DNA from: JBEEOW01 sp041191405
GTDB lineage: Bacteria; Bacteroidota; Bacteroidia; Cytophagales; UBA9547
Length of the DNA stretch: 15,091 nucleotides
Direction: 5' to 3'
NCBI GenBank assembly: GCA_041191405.1
Contig: JBEEOW010000053.1
Span: 1-15,091, forward strand
This document shows positions 1 to 7,497 of this stretch, in pieces; position 1 is the stretch's first letter, and each line of letters opens with the position of its first letter. The translations under genes were made by a program, and so were the position numbers. Below the pieces are notes generated by a model. It searched no databases and was not told the origin of the DNA. It was given only the letters and a program-made list of their open reading frames with translations.

Positions 1-157
1 ATTCTATTTGGATAAATCTATTGCTGATAGGTTGCTCCTCAGCAGAGCCTACTTCCTCTTCGATTTACATCTCAAAATTATACAATTTTTCTACTATTGT
101 CACCAACTATTTTTGACCACATTACCTAAAATATACATTTAAGTAACTGGTTATATA
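1..157. other. Left-edge non-coding stretch
   Basis: No gene can be supported here. On the minus strand, positions 2-64 are open for 21 codons (reading roughly IEEEVGSAEEQPISNRFIQ and running off the window), but a stop codon at 65-67 lies immediately before them and there is no start codon. The first 60 bases are visibly richer in G+C than the following 100, so they may belong to a different element or to a gene end cut by the window. The rest is AT-rich spacer downstream of the sulfotransferase. Confidence 0.3.
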
Positions 158-177
158 TTATTTCCAGTTACTTAAAT
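137..177 (-). terminator. 14-bp hairpin over the end of the sulfotransferase gene
   Basis: Positions 137-150 (ATTTAAGTAACTGG) and 164-177 are perfect inverted repeats separated by a 13-base loop. The arm at 164-177 lies inside the last codons of the sulfotransferase gene, and its stop codon (158-160) falls in the loop. On the minus strand the hairpin is followed by GTATATTTTAGG, a weak U-rich tail, so an intrinsic terminator is likely but not textbook. A second hairpin at 12511-12547 has the same stem plan and loop length. Confidence 0.5.
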
Positions 178-1054
178 CTTTATTTAATATTTGCTCTAAT
201 TTTTCTATATCAGATTGAAAAATAGGTTTTAACTTGTTTATAAACCCTATTTCAAGTGGTTTTCGTTTTTCTATTTTAGTATTTGATTTTAAAATAAACT
301 GAGCCACCTTAATTCTTAATTGTTGATTGGGTAATATTATTTTAACCAATGATTTTATTGAATTATTGGGTAACATGATAAGTTTTCTAAAAAAGTCGAA
401 TTTGTAAGTTTTGTTAGGGTTTACAACTTTGGTATTTATTTCAAAATCAGTGTTTAAACCTAAAAATTGTAAAACATCTTTATATACTTTTGATGCATCA
501 TTTTTTAATTCATCAAAGATTATCACTTTAACATTTTCTTTGCCAAAAATACTAAAATACCTTTCTAACTGAGGTGAATAGGTAACCAAATCATGGTAAT
601 ATACTGATTCGTGTGGGTTTGAAAAATCATGTTTAACTATACCCAATTTTCTATCCGATTCAAGAGACAATGCTTTTTCAAAATCTACTTCATTTTCACA
701 ACCTTGATACAATAATTCGCTATGAAGTGCATACATCATATCAATAGGGTTGCGTAATAGAATGATGATTTTTGCTTCAGGATTAAATTGGTAAATGTTT
801 TTTGCAGCCGATTTTGAATACAAATACCAAGGTGATGCTTCACCAATAACTTTTGTATTTTTATAAGCTGTAAATAATTGATTATATTCGTCTTGTGTTA
901 ACCTTTTTGATTTGTAAATTAAATCAGTATCAAAAAAATTAGGTTCTTTTATGGAGCACATTGATACTTGAGGGTGTTCAGCAAGGTATTCGAACATTGC
1001 CGAAGTGCCACATTTAGGTGCACCTACTATAAATAAATTTGGTTTATTTGTCAT
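158..1054 (-). CDS. Sulfotransferase domain protein (PAPS-dependent)
   Basis: This 298-residue protein probably transfers a sulfuryl group from PAPS to a glycan, lipid or small-molecule acceptor in the cytoplasm; the acceptor cannot be read from sequence. The N-terminus has the 5'-phosphosulfate-binding loop, GAPKCGTSAM at about residues 11-20. A 3'-phosphate-binding segment is present as LLRNPIDMMYALHSELL near residue 100, and the length matches bacterial members of the heparan-sulfate sulfotransferase-like family. A conserved KEPNFF segment follows the loop near residue 37. The ATG at 1052-1054 sits directly ahead of the loop, as usual. The stop of an upstream dehydrogenase stump lies only 3 bases before the ATG, which suggests the two were once co-transcribed, perhaps in a polysaccharide or lipid modification cluster. 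No separate promoter is evident. The enzyme class is fairly secure and the substrate unknown. Confidence 0.85.
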   Translation of the reverse strand: MTNKPNLFIVGAPKCGTSAMFEYLAEHPQVSMCSIKEPNFFDTDLIYKSKRLTQDEYNQLFTAYKNTKVIGEASPWYLYSKSAAKNIYQFNPEAKIIILLRNPIDMMYALHSELLYQGCENEVDFEKALSLESDRKLGIVKHDFSNPHESVYYHDLVTYSPQLERYFSIFGKENVKVIIFDELKNDASKVYKDVLQFLGLNTDFEINTKVVNPNKTYKFDFFRKLIMLPNNSIKSLVKIILPNQQLRIKVAQFILKSNTKIEKRKPLEIGFINKLKPIFQSDIEKLEQILNKDLSNWK

Positions 1055-1057
1055 AGA

Positions 1058-1267
1058 TTAACTCACTAAAATTTTTCTAACCAAGTATTTGTACAAATTT
1101 GGAACATACTTTTTTTTATAAAACAATACCATAGCAACAAATGGAAAACTAATTATCACTCTATTATTGCACAATGATTTTATGATAATGATTGCTACGT
1201 CATTACTTGTTAGTTTTGAACTTGTAACAATTTTTAAAATTAATGAAAAAATATGTATTACAATTAT
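1058..1267 (-). pseudogene. C-terminal remnant of a short-chain dehydrogenase/reductase
   Basis: The minus strand is open for 69 codons and ends in TAA at 1058-1060. From about 1219 down it reads like the tail of a classical SDR: TSNDVAIIIIKSL resembles the 'S-x-E-x-A-x-x-I-x-x-G-I' helix, then RVIISFPF, then a basic/hydrophobic tail with VPNLYKYLVRKIL. The upstream part of the gene, including the Rossmann GxxxGxG and YxxxK motifs, is missing. A stop at 1268-1270 and a terminator at 1301-1329 leave no room for it. The only in-frame ATG is at codon 46. The family call rests on remembered pattern similarity, not a search. It could instead be a random open stretch, but the fit and the 3-base spacing to the sulfotransferase ATG favour a decayed gene. 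Confidence 0.5.
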
Positions 1268-1300
1268 TTACAAATTATATCCTGATAAATTTTAAGAACA

Positions 1301-1329
1301 AAAAAAAGAGATGGGGTTCGCCCATCTCT
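1301..1329 (-). terminator. Intrinsic terminator of the barrel-protein operon
   Basis: AGAGATGGG (1307-1315) and CCCATCTCT (1321-1329) form a perfect 9-bp stem with a 5-base loop. On the minus strand the stem is followed directly by a run of T (complement of A at 1301-1306). It starts 24 bases after the stop of the minus-strand barrel-protein gene, a textbook arrangement. Confidence 0.9.
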
Positions 1330-1353
1330 AATCAAAATTGAAAATATAGTTTA

Positions 1354-2397
1354 TTAAAATCTTTTTCCAAGAACTAAGTTGAACCCTAGTTTAAAGTAAT
1401 AGCTTTTTGATAATAATTTGGTATATGTAGGCAATAATCCCGCTTCAAATGTTAAACTACCTTTTGAATTTAAACCACCTGAAGTAGCCCCACCAATAGC
1501 AATACCAATTGGTAATTTTGAATTTTTATCAGTAAACTTATATTCCTGAGTTACTACTTGATTTGGGTTTGTAGAACTAAATACATTAACACCAACATTT
1601 GCCCCATACATATTTTCAATATCTCTATTCATTGGTACTAATGCATCAATATAAAAATTTGTAAAACTAGATTCTTTTTTAGTTCCAAAACCTTCTACTT
1701 CTACTTCTATTGAACTAATTACTGTTGAAGAATAACCAATTCTTAGATTTGAAAAATTATACATTGTACTTGCATTTTTCGAATTACTTAGCAAATATAT
1801 ATTACTTGTATTATTTACTTCAGCAACTTCCAAGTCTGTTTCATTTAAATTTAACTGAGTGTACCCTTTTTCATATCCTAATTTAATACCTCTCGCAACC
1901 GATTTTAATCCATTTACTGGTATATAAAAATGTGTAATTACATCTCTTGATGTTCTTTCAGATTTTAGAATTATTCTATATTCTTCTTCTAACTCTTTTA
2001 CACTAAAATTGTAAATAAAATTTAAATTATAAGTAGATGCAAATTGACCTTGGTATTTTGAATAAAAATAATCAGAAATTTGAGATTGATTTTCTGGTGA
2101 ATTTCCACTATTCATTATTCTATCTAAAAATAAAGGTGTTAAACTAGCATTAACCATTACCCTACTTTTAACAATTCCTGTAACTCCAAATCCTAGACCA
2201 GCTCCTCCATTATAACCATTTAAATTCACAGCTAAACCAGCATTTACACTTGCATAATTGATATCTGAAATATCATTATCAATAACTTTATATTTAGGAG
2301 GTTCAGAGTTTTTATCTGTTTTTGATCCTTTCTTTTGTTGAGCGAAACTTAGTAAACTCAATGAAAGTGTTAATGTTAGTATTAATATTTTTTTCAT
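1354..2397 (-). CDS. Secreted, probable outer-membrane beta-barrel protein of unknown function
   Basis: This 347-residue protein begins with a clear signal peptide (MKKILILTLTLSLSLLSFA, then QQ), followed by a lysine-rich linker. The body alternates hydrophobic and polar residues and is glycine-rich (for example NGGAGLGFGVTGI near residues 62-74). It ends in strands such as YYFKLGFNLVLGKRF with a terminal phenylalanine, which is typical of outer-membrane barrels. No enzyme motif was seen. It is the second gene of a two-gene minus-strand unit, 9 bases after a lipoprotein gene, and a strong terminator follows. The pair could be an outer-membrane protein with its lipoprotein partner. I do not recognise the family; the barrel assignment is inferred from composition and the C-terminus, and a periplasmic beta-rich protein is the alternative. 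Confidence 0.7.
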   Translation of the reverse strand: MKKILILTLTLSLSLLSFAQQKKGSKTDKNSEPPKYKVIDNDISDINYASVNAGLAVNLNGYNGGAGLGFGVTGIVKSRVMVNASLTPLFLDRIMNSGNSPENQSQISDYFYSKYQGQFASTYNLNFIYNFSVKELEEEYRIILKSERTSRDVITHFYIPVNGLKSVARGIKLGYEKGYTQLNLNETDLEVAEVNNTSNIYLLSNSKNASTMYNFSNLRIGYSSTVISSIEVEVEGFGTKKESSFTNFYIDALVPMNRDIENMYGANVGVNVFSSTNPNQVVTQEYKFTDKNSKLPIGIAIGGATSGGLNSKGSLTFEAGLLPTYTKLLSKSYYFKLGFNLVLGKRF

Positions 2398-2406
2398 AAA
2401 ATTTGA

Positions 2407-3003
2407 TTAGTTTGGAATAACAATTTTAGCTGATAGATTTTTACTTTGACCAAAAAATGAATATGTATACATAGGTAAATCGATAATATATAATACTACA
2501 TGACCATTTTCATATTTTGTATATATTAGATTGTATGAACCTGTTAAATCATAACTAACTCCTCCTTCTGAATTTGAATAAATTGAAATATCGAATTGAT
2601 TATATAAAAAATCATTGGTATAAGAGTAAGTATTTGGATAGACTAAAGATTTTGGTTTCTGAAATTTAATTGTAATTTCATCATAACTTCCATAATACAA
2701 CTTATAGCCTATTGTAATTTCTTCTGCAGATTTTTTGTTAACATTTAATACTGTAAAAGTAGAATTTCCAAATCTAACTTGATTGTCTGTCAATGTATTA
2801 GAAGGGATAACCACATCAGCACAAGCATTACATGGACCGCCACAATCAACATTTGTTTCATTACTATCTAATGAACCATTTGTACAAGTTATTGGTCCTG
2901 AAAGTACAGATATATCTTCTCTTTCATTAAGCACACGCTTACATGAAAACATTCCAAAGCACATGAATGCCAGAATGATTGTTAACAAACTTTTTTGATT
3001 CAT
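2407..3003 (-). CDS. Lipoprotein with a DCGGPCxxC cysteine motif
   Basis: This 198-residue protein has a lipoprotein signal peptide: charged start, hydrophobic core, and a lipobox ending in Cys21 (GMFSC). It should be lipidated and held in the outer or inner membrane. Residues about 39-61 carry a four-cysteine motif of the type C-x-NG-x9-NxxDCGG-x-CxxC. This occurs in many Bacteroidota surface proteins, usually close to the N-terminus, and is presumably disulfide-bonded. The remaining C-terminal part looks like a small all-beta domain (FKKP-like strands, YNLIYTKYENGHVVLYI), possibly a carbohydrate- or surface-binding sandwich, but I cannot assign it. It is the first gene of the pair with the barrel protein. 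Its upstream spacer contains a 26-base palindrome. Confidence 0.75.
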   Translation of the reverse strand: MNQKSLLTIILAFMCFGMFSCKRVLNEREDISVLSGPITCTNGSLDSNETNVDCGGPCNACADVVIPSNTLTDNQVRFGNSTFTVLNVNKKSAEEITIGYKLYYGSYDEITIKFQKPKSLVYPNTYSYTNDFLYNQFDISIYSNSEGGVSYDLTGSYNLIYTKYENGHVVLYIIDLPMYTYSFFGQSKNLSAKIVIPN

Positions 3004-3020
3004 CTTTTTTGATTAAAATT

Positions 3021-3053
3021 TTTGAGAATTTCAAAAATATTAAAATATTTTTG
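3021..3053 (+). promoter_or_regulatory. Candidate Bacteroidota promoter for the T9SS-secreted protein
   Basis: TTTG at 3021-3024 and TATTTTTG at 3046-3053 are separated by 21 bases, matching the -33/-7 consensus TTTG-N19-21-TAnnTTTG. Transcription would start near 3060, giving a leader of about 110 bases before the ATG at 3173. The same -7 octamer occurs on the opposite strand (3032-3039) because the site is palindromic, but no minus-strand -33 box was found at the right distance. Confidence 0.45.
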
Positions 3054-3055
3054 AA
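3030..3055. repeat. Perfect 12-bp palindrome in the divergent spacer
   Basis: TTCAAAAATATT (3030-3041) is repeated inverted at 3044-3055 with only AA between. It lies 27 bases upstream of the lipoprotein ATG and overlaps the -7 octamers on both strands, so an operator for a dimeric regulator controlling both directions is possible. The AT-only composition makes chance formation plausible. Confidence 0.5.
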
Positions 3056-3109
3056 TCTTATGTTTTGATGTAAAATTATTTAAAAACTACATTTCAATAT
3101 CAGTTTTTA

Positions 3110-3130
3110 ACATTTTAAATATTAAAATGT
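3110..3130. repeat. 9-bp palindrome followed by a T run in the leader of the T9SS gene
   Basis: ACATTTTAA (3110-3118) and TTAAAATGT (3122-3130) are perfect inverted repeats with a 3-base centre. They are followed on the plus strand by GATTTTTTATA, so the arrangement looks like a weak AT-only attenuator inside the predicted leader of the 3173 gene. It could equally be an operator. Confidence 0.35.
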
Positions 3131-3172
3131 GATTTTTTATATATATTGCACAATAACTAAATTATTCACTTT

Positions 3173-5524
3173 ATGTTAAAACAATTACTTAAATTTAAAA
3201 ATATCGCTTTTTTGATATGCGTATTTGTAAGTCAAATAGCTTGGGGACAAATGAATTTCTATAACGGTAATGGAATTACTGTAATGGGAGATCCAACAAC
3301 TTCTGTAAATGGTTTTGGGTCAAATACAAACCAATTTGAAGTAAGGTCATGTTTTTATAATGTAAATTTTGATGTTAGTATTACTATAAATGGAACATAC
3401 AATGTTGTAAATACAAGTAATCCAGGTACAATTATAAGTACTATAAATAGTGGTATGCAAACTAGATTGAATAATATCCAATTAGGTTCTTATGAAATAA
3501 TTAATTCCAATACGCAAGCTGTTTTTGCAACATTTAATGTAATGCCAAAATATAATGTTGAAATTAAAAGCATTTCACTATCAGGATACAAAATAGTAAA
3601 AGATACCTTATTTATATGTGCTAAAGAGGAAACGATGGATGTATATATGAATATGTACCAATTTTCTGTTGATAATTCGCCAATTTGTAAAAAAAGTATT
3701 TCAAATTTTGGTGGCGGAATGTTAGGAGAAAAAACTTATATAAATAAAAAAGAAGCATCCTTTAGTAATGCTGTATTAAAAAATGGCGATAAACTAGAAG
3801 TCCGTTTAGGAAGAATATATGGGCGTGATCCATCATTTGGAAATAATATTGACCCTCAATGTACAATGTTTTGTTTTAATCAAAATAGTGATTCTTTAGT
3901 TTCACAAGAGGTTACAGTTAAACTAGTTCAAAATGAGATTTTACCAAAACCAATATTAAAAAATAACATAAAATCAATTTGTGCTGGTGACACAGCAACT
4001 TTAATAAGAAATAACACATTAAATCAAGTTTATACTATTTCGGATAATAGTTACAATTATTCAGACACTGTTTCCACAAAAAAAATTACCTCTGCACCTA
4101 CAACAGTATATTTAAGAAGCATTAATACCAAAGCAAATGGCTGTTATGCTGTATCAGATACGGTACATATTTTAAGAAAAAATTGTGGATTTACTAAAAT
4201 TAGAGGTATCGTATATCAAGAAATTGGCTATATGTATGGACCTTATGACAAAGGAATTGATCCAGTGTTTGATAATGTAAAAGTTAGTTTGAAAATTGGA
4301 AATAATACCCAACTAGCTTATGCATATACAAATCAAAATGGAGTTTATGAGTTTACTATTGACTCTACTTTAACTAAATATCAAAACGTTTATGTTTCAA
4401 TTGCAGATGCAAACTATTATCAAGTTAATAATTATGCATCATTTTCAGGTTCTAATCAATATTATGAATTAAACTTAAAAACTTATTTATTAGCTACTAA
4501 TGACCTATCTACTACACTTACTTCAGGTAGAAATCGCCCTGGTTTTACAATTCCATTATTTTTAAATGTTGAAAACCGAGGAAAAGCAACCAATAAAGGT
4601 AATTTAACACTTCAATTAGATGCTAATTATACTTTGGTTGATGCTACTCCTGCACCAACAACTATTGTAGGCAATACTTTAACTTGGGATTTAGATAGCA
4701 TTAAATCAAGTAATACAAGTTATTTAAGAGTTAATGCCAAATTGAGTCCAAGTATTGCTTTGGGTACAAATTTAAAATCAACTTTAACTTTAACTCCAGC
4801 AATTCCAGATTTAAATGCTAGTAATAATTTAACGGTGTTGGATGCTATTGTTACTGGTTCATTTGACCCTAATGATATTACAGTATCACCTAAAGGTTTT
4901 GGTGAAGAAGGTTTTATAAAAGCTACAGATTCTCTTGATTATGTAATTCGTTGCCAAAATATGGGAACAGATACAGCATTTACAATTGTTGTGAAATCAC
5001 CAATTTCTCCATATTGGGATTTAAGTACATTTAAAATGATTGATGCAAGCCATAGTTACCAATTAAATATTAATAAAGATACTTTAGTTTGGACTTTTGC
5101 CAATATTTTAATGCCTGATAACAAGGTAGATGAACCAAATAGTCATGCACAATTACACTTTAAAGTAAAACAAAAAGCTGGCAATGCTCCATTAACACAA
5201 ATAAAAGCAAGTGCAGGTATATATTTTGATTACAATGCACCTGTAATGACTAATGTAGCACTAAATACTATTGAGCAACCAACAGGTATTGAAAACAATG
5301 AAACTAAAGGATTATTAAAACTATATCCAAATCCTACTTCAGGAGAGTTTGTTATTCAAGAAAATGGTTTGTTAAATATTTATAACCAATTAGGCGAAAA
5401 AGTGTATTCAACAAATAATCAATCAAATACTTCAATCAATGTAAGTAACTTACCTATAGGTATTTATTATGTTGAGTTGATCAATGAAAAAGCAAACTTA
5501 AGAACAAAGCTAATTTTGAAATAG
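3173..5524 (+). CDS. T9SS-secreted multidomain surface protein (adhesin-like)
   Basis: This 783-residue protein has a signal peptide (about residues 1-25, ending IAWGQ). It ends with a typical type IX secretion type A sorting domain at about residues 715-783, with LYPNPTSGEF, NIYNQLGEKVY, LPIGIYYVEL and a final basic KLILK. It should be exported across both membranes and anchored to or released from the cell surface. A cysteine-containing N-terminal half of unknown fold is followed by an SdrD-B-like beta domain near 344-435 (GIVYQEIG, NVKVSLKIG, NQNGVYEFTID). Next is a DUF11/CARDB-like repeat near 440-560, then the FDPND-containing domain near 564-700 that ends with YFDYNAPVMTN and often precedes the sorting signal in Bacteroidota. 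No catalytic motif was seen, so adhesion or a structural role is the best inference. The gene is monocistronic, between a divergent promoter region and a bidirectional terminator. Confidence 0.88.
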   Translation: MLKQLLKFKNIAFLICVFVSQIAWGQMNFYNGNGITVMGDPTTSVNGFGSNTNQFEVRSCFYNVNFDVSITINGTYNVVNTSNPGTIISTINSGMQTRLNNIQLGSYEIINSNTQAVFATFNVMPKYNVEIKSISLSGYKIVKDTLFICAKEETMDVYMNMYQFSVDNSPICKKSISNFGGGMLGEKTYINKKEASFSNAVLKNGDKLEVRLGRIYGRDPSFGNNIDPQCTMFCFNQNSDSLVSQEVTVKLVQNEILPKPILKNNIKSICAGDTATLIRNNTLNQVYTISDNSYNYSDTVSTKKITSAPTTVYLRSINTKANGCYAVSDTVHILRKNCGFTKIRGIVYQEIGYMYGPYDKGIDPVFDNVKVSLKIGNNTQLAYAYTNQNGVYEFTIDSTLTKYQNVYVSIADANYYQVNNYASFSGSNQYYELNLKTYLLATNDLSTTLTSGRNRPGFTIPLFLNVENRGKATNKGNLTLQLDANYTLVDATPAPTTIVGNTLTWDLDSIKSSNTSYLRVNAKLSPSIALGTNLKSTLTLTPAIPDLNASNNLTVLDAIVTGSFDPNDITVSPKGFGEEGFIKATDSLDYVIRCQNMGTDTAFTIVVKSPISPYWDLSTFKMIDASHSYQLNINKDTLVWTFANILMPDNKVDEPNSHAQLHFKVKQKAGNAPLTQIKASAGIYFDYNAPVMTNVALNTIEQPTGIENNETKGLLKLYPNPTSGEFVIQENGLLNIYNQLGEKVYSTNNQSNTSINVSNLPIGIYYVELINEKANLRTKLILK

Positions 5525-5550
5525 AATGTAAAAGTTATTTTTAAAGATTT

Positions 5551-5589
5551 AAAAAAGGTCAACTCTAATTTTTAGGGTTGACCTTTTTT
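5551..5589. terminator. Bidirectional intrinsic terminator
   Basis: Positions 5551-5566 and 5574-5589 pair over 16 bp (one G-U) around a 7-base loop. The core is AAAAAAGGTCAAC with its complement GTTGACCTTTTTT. Each strand has a T run at its 3' side. It sits between the stop of the T9SS-protein gene and the stop of the converging ABC ATPase gene at 5595, so it serves both. Confidence 0.9.
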
Positions 5590-5594
5590 ATTGG

Positions 5595-7412
5595 TTATCT
5601 TTTTCTTCTCCACATAGCAGCAGAAATTTCTTCTAAGTTACCTTGTGGAATTGCTTCTATTAACGAACGGGTGTATTGTTGTTGAGGATTTTTGTAAATG
5701 TCTTCAGCGAAGCCCATTTCTTCAATTTTACCTTTATTCATTACAATTAATCTGTCGGACATAAATTTAACAACCGACAAATCATGTGAAATAAAAATAG
5801 TTGTAAAATTAAACTCAGTTTTTAATTGATTAATTAAGTTTAAAACTTGTGCTTGTACCGATACATCAAGTGCCGAAACAGACTCATCACAGATAATAAA
5901 TTTAGGATTCAATGCCAATGCTCTAGCTATACAAATACGCTGACGTTGACCTCCTGAAAATTCATGAGGATAACGTAAATAATGTGAGCTATGTAAGTTT
6001 ACTGTTTCAAGTAATTCAATAACTCGTTTTTTACGTGAAAAATCAGATTCTCCCACATCATGAATACGCATTGGTTCAATTATAGCCTCGCCAATAGTCA
6101 TACGTGGATTTAGTGAAGAATATGGGTCTTGAAAAATTATTTGCATATCCTTTCTCATCATTCTCAACTCTTCTTTTGAAAGATTGTTGATGAGTTTATC
6201 TTCAAATATAATTTCTCCGGCAGTTGGTTCAACTAAACGAAGTATTGTTCTTCCTAAGGTAGTTTTTCCGCAACCTGACTCACCCACCAAACCAACAGTT
6301 TCTCCAGGGTATACATCAAAACTTACATCATCAACTGCTTTTACATAATCTGTAACTTTACCAAAAATGCCTTTTTTAACTTCAAAATACGTTTTTAAAT
6401 TCTTTACTTGAAGATGTGGTTTTTGAGTCATCAACTCCAAATGTTTTGCTCGAACTTCGTCTTCACTGGTAAAGTTGTGCATAATTGCCTCTCCAACAGA
6501 TGCGAATTTGCTTTTCTTTTCTACAATTTCACCATGTTCGTCTTTATCCATAAAGTCAACCACAGTTGGTAGCACTTTTAAACGGATATCAAGTCTTGGT
6601 CTGCAAGCTAGTAAACCTTTGGTATATGGATGTTTTGGATTTGCGAATATATTGAAAACAGTGCCTTGCTCTACAACTTTTCCTTGATACATAACTATTA
6701 CTCTATCAGCAATTTCGGCAATTACTCCTAAATCGTGGGTAATAAATATGATTGAAGTTCCGTTTTCGTCTCTTAACTTTTTAAGTGTTTCGAGTATTGA
6801 TTTTTGTACAGTTACATCAAGTGCAGTGGTTGGTTCATCGGCGATAATCACTGATGGATTACAACTTAAAGCCATGGCAATCATTACCCTTTGTTTTTGT
6901 CCTCCTGAAATTTGGTGTGGGTATGAATTAAAAATTGCCTCAGGGCGAGGTAAAAGTACTGTATTAAAAAGATCAATAGTTTTTTGTTTAGCTTCCTGTT
7001 TGTTAACTTTTTGGTGCAACATAATGGCTTCCATTACTTGATCGCCACAGGTATAAACAGGATTTAATGATGTCATTGGTTCTTGAAAAATCATGGCAAT
7101 ATCATTGCCTCTAATTTTTCTCATATCATTTTCTGATGTTTGGAGCAAATCTCTTTTTTCCAAACCACTTCCATCTTTATCAAAAATAATTTCGCCTTCG
7201 GTTTGTTGCCCCGAACCCAATAACCTCATTATACTCATTGAAGTTACTGATTTACCTGAGCCCGACTCTCCAACAATACCTAAAGTTTCGCCTTTATTGA
7301 GTTTAAAATTAACGTTATCAACAGCCAAAGTAATACCGTTTTCAGTTTTAAACTGAATTTTTAAATTACGAATATCAAGCAGTGGGCTATGTTCTGGATC
7401 AATTAAAGACAT
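5595..7412 (-). CDS. Fused two-domain oligopeptide/dipeptide-type ABC transporter ATPase
   Basis: This 605-residue protein contains two complete nucleotide-binding domains, equivalent to DppD/OppD and DppF/OppF in one chain. It should energise a peptide or related-solute importer from the cytoplasmic face. Domain 1 has Walker A GESGSGKS near 48-55, signature ISGGQKQR, Walker B VIIADEPTTALD and switch THDLGV. Domain 2 has Walker A GESGCGKT near 375, signature FSGGQRQR, Walker B FIICDESVSALD and switch SHDLSV, followed by the OppF-type C-terminal YTRSLIEAIPQGN. Catalytic glutamates are present in both. The second Walker B reads DES where DEP is usual. The linker (about 285-335, ASVGEAIMHNFTSEDE) is charged and unassigned. 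I chose the ATG at 7410-7412 over the adjoining TTG. No permease or binding-protein gene lies in the window, so the partner genes must be elsewhere. Confidence 0.92.
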   Translation of the reverse strand: MSLIDPEHSPLLDIRNLKIQFKTENGITLAVDNVNFKLNKGETLGIVGESGSGKSVTSMSIMRLLGSGQQTEGEIIFDKDGSGLEKRDLLQTSENDMRKIRGNDIAMIFQEPMTSLNPVYTCGDQVMEAIMLHQKVNKQEAKQKTIDLFNTVLLPRPEAIFNSYPHQISGGQKQRVMIAMALSCNPSVIIADEPTTALDVTVQKSILETLKKLRDENGTSIIFITHDLGVIAEIADRVIVMYQGKVVEQGTVFNIFANPKHPYTKGLLACRPRLDIRLKVLPTVVDFMDKDEHGEIVEKKSKFASVGEAIMHNFTSEDEVRAKHLELMTQKPHLQVKNLKTYFEVKKGIFGKVTDYVKAVDDVSFDVYPGETVGLVGESGCGKTTLGRTILRLVEPTAGEIIFEDKLINNLSKEELRMMRKDMQIIFQDPYSSLNPRMTIGEAIIEPMRIHDVGESDFSRKKRVIELLETVNLHSSHYLRYPHEFSGGQRQRICIARALALNPKFIICDESVSALDVSVQAQVLNLINQLKTEFNFTTIFISHDLSVVKFMSDRLIVMNKGKIEEMGFAEDIYKNPQQQYTRSLIEAIPQGNLEEISAAMWRRKR

Positions 7413-7454
7413 CAAATACAGTTTTTACTAAAGCGATTTCAAATTTCTGCAAAA

Positions 7455-7497
7455 TACTTAAATAAAAAAACTAAATGCTTGTACGATTTAAGTACAA
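7455..7497 (-). terminator. Weak terminator-like structure after the exonuclease gene
   Basis: Two alternative inverted repeats occur here. TACTTAAAT (7455-7463) pairs with ATTTAAGTA (7486-7494), which spans the exonuclease stop codon at 7488-7490. A smaller TTGTAC/GTACAA stem (7479-7484 with 7492-7497) is followed on the minus strand by GCATTTAG and seven T. Either could end exonuclease transcription before the ABC gene. Confidence 0.4.

Noticed and set aside
2783..2998. Plus-strand open frame opposite the lipoprotein gene
   Set aside because: It is antisense to a well-supported lipoprotein with lipobox and cysteine motif, and has no protein-like features of its own.
5870..5910. Walker B of the second ATPase domain reads DES instead of DEP
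   Set aside because: The catalytic glutamate is intact, and a small residue at this place is, as far as I recall, common in Bacteroidota homologues, so loss of function is not indicated.
6475..7356. Three plus-strand open frames opposite the ABC ATPase
   Set aside because: They mirror conserved ABC motifs on the minus strand and show no promoter or recognisable domain.
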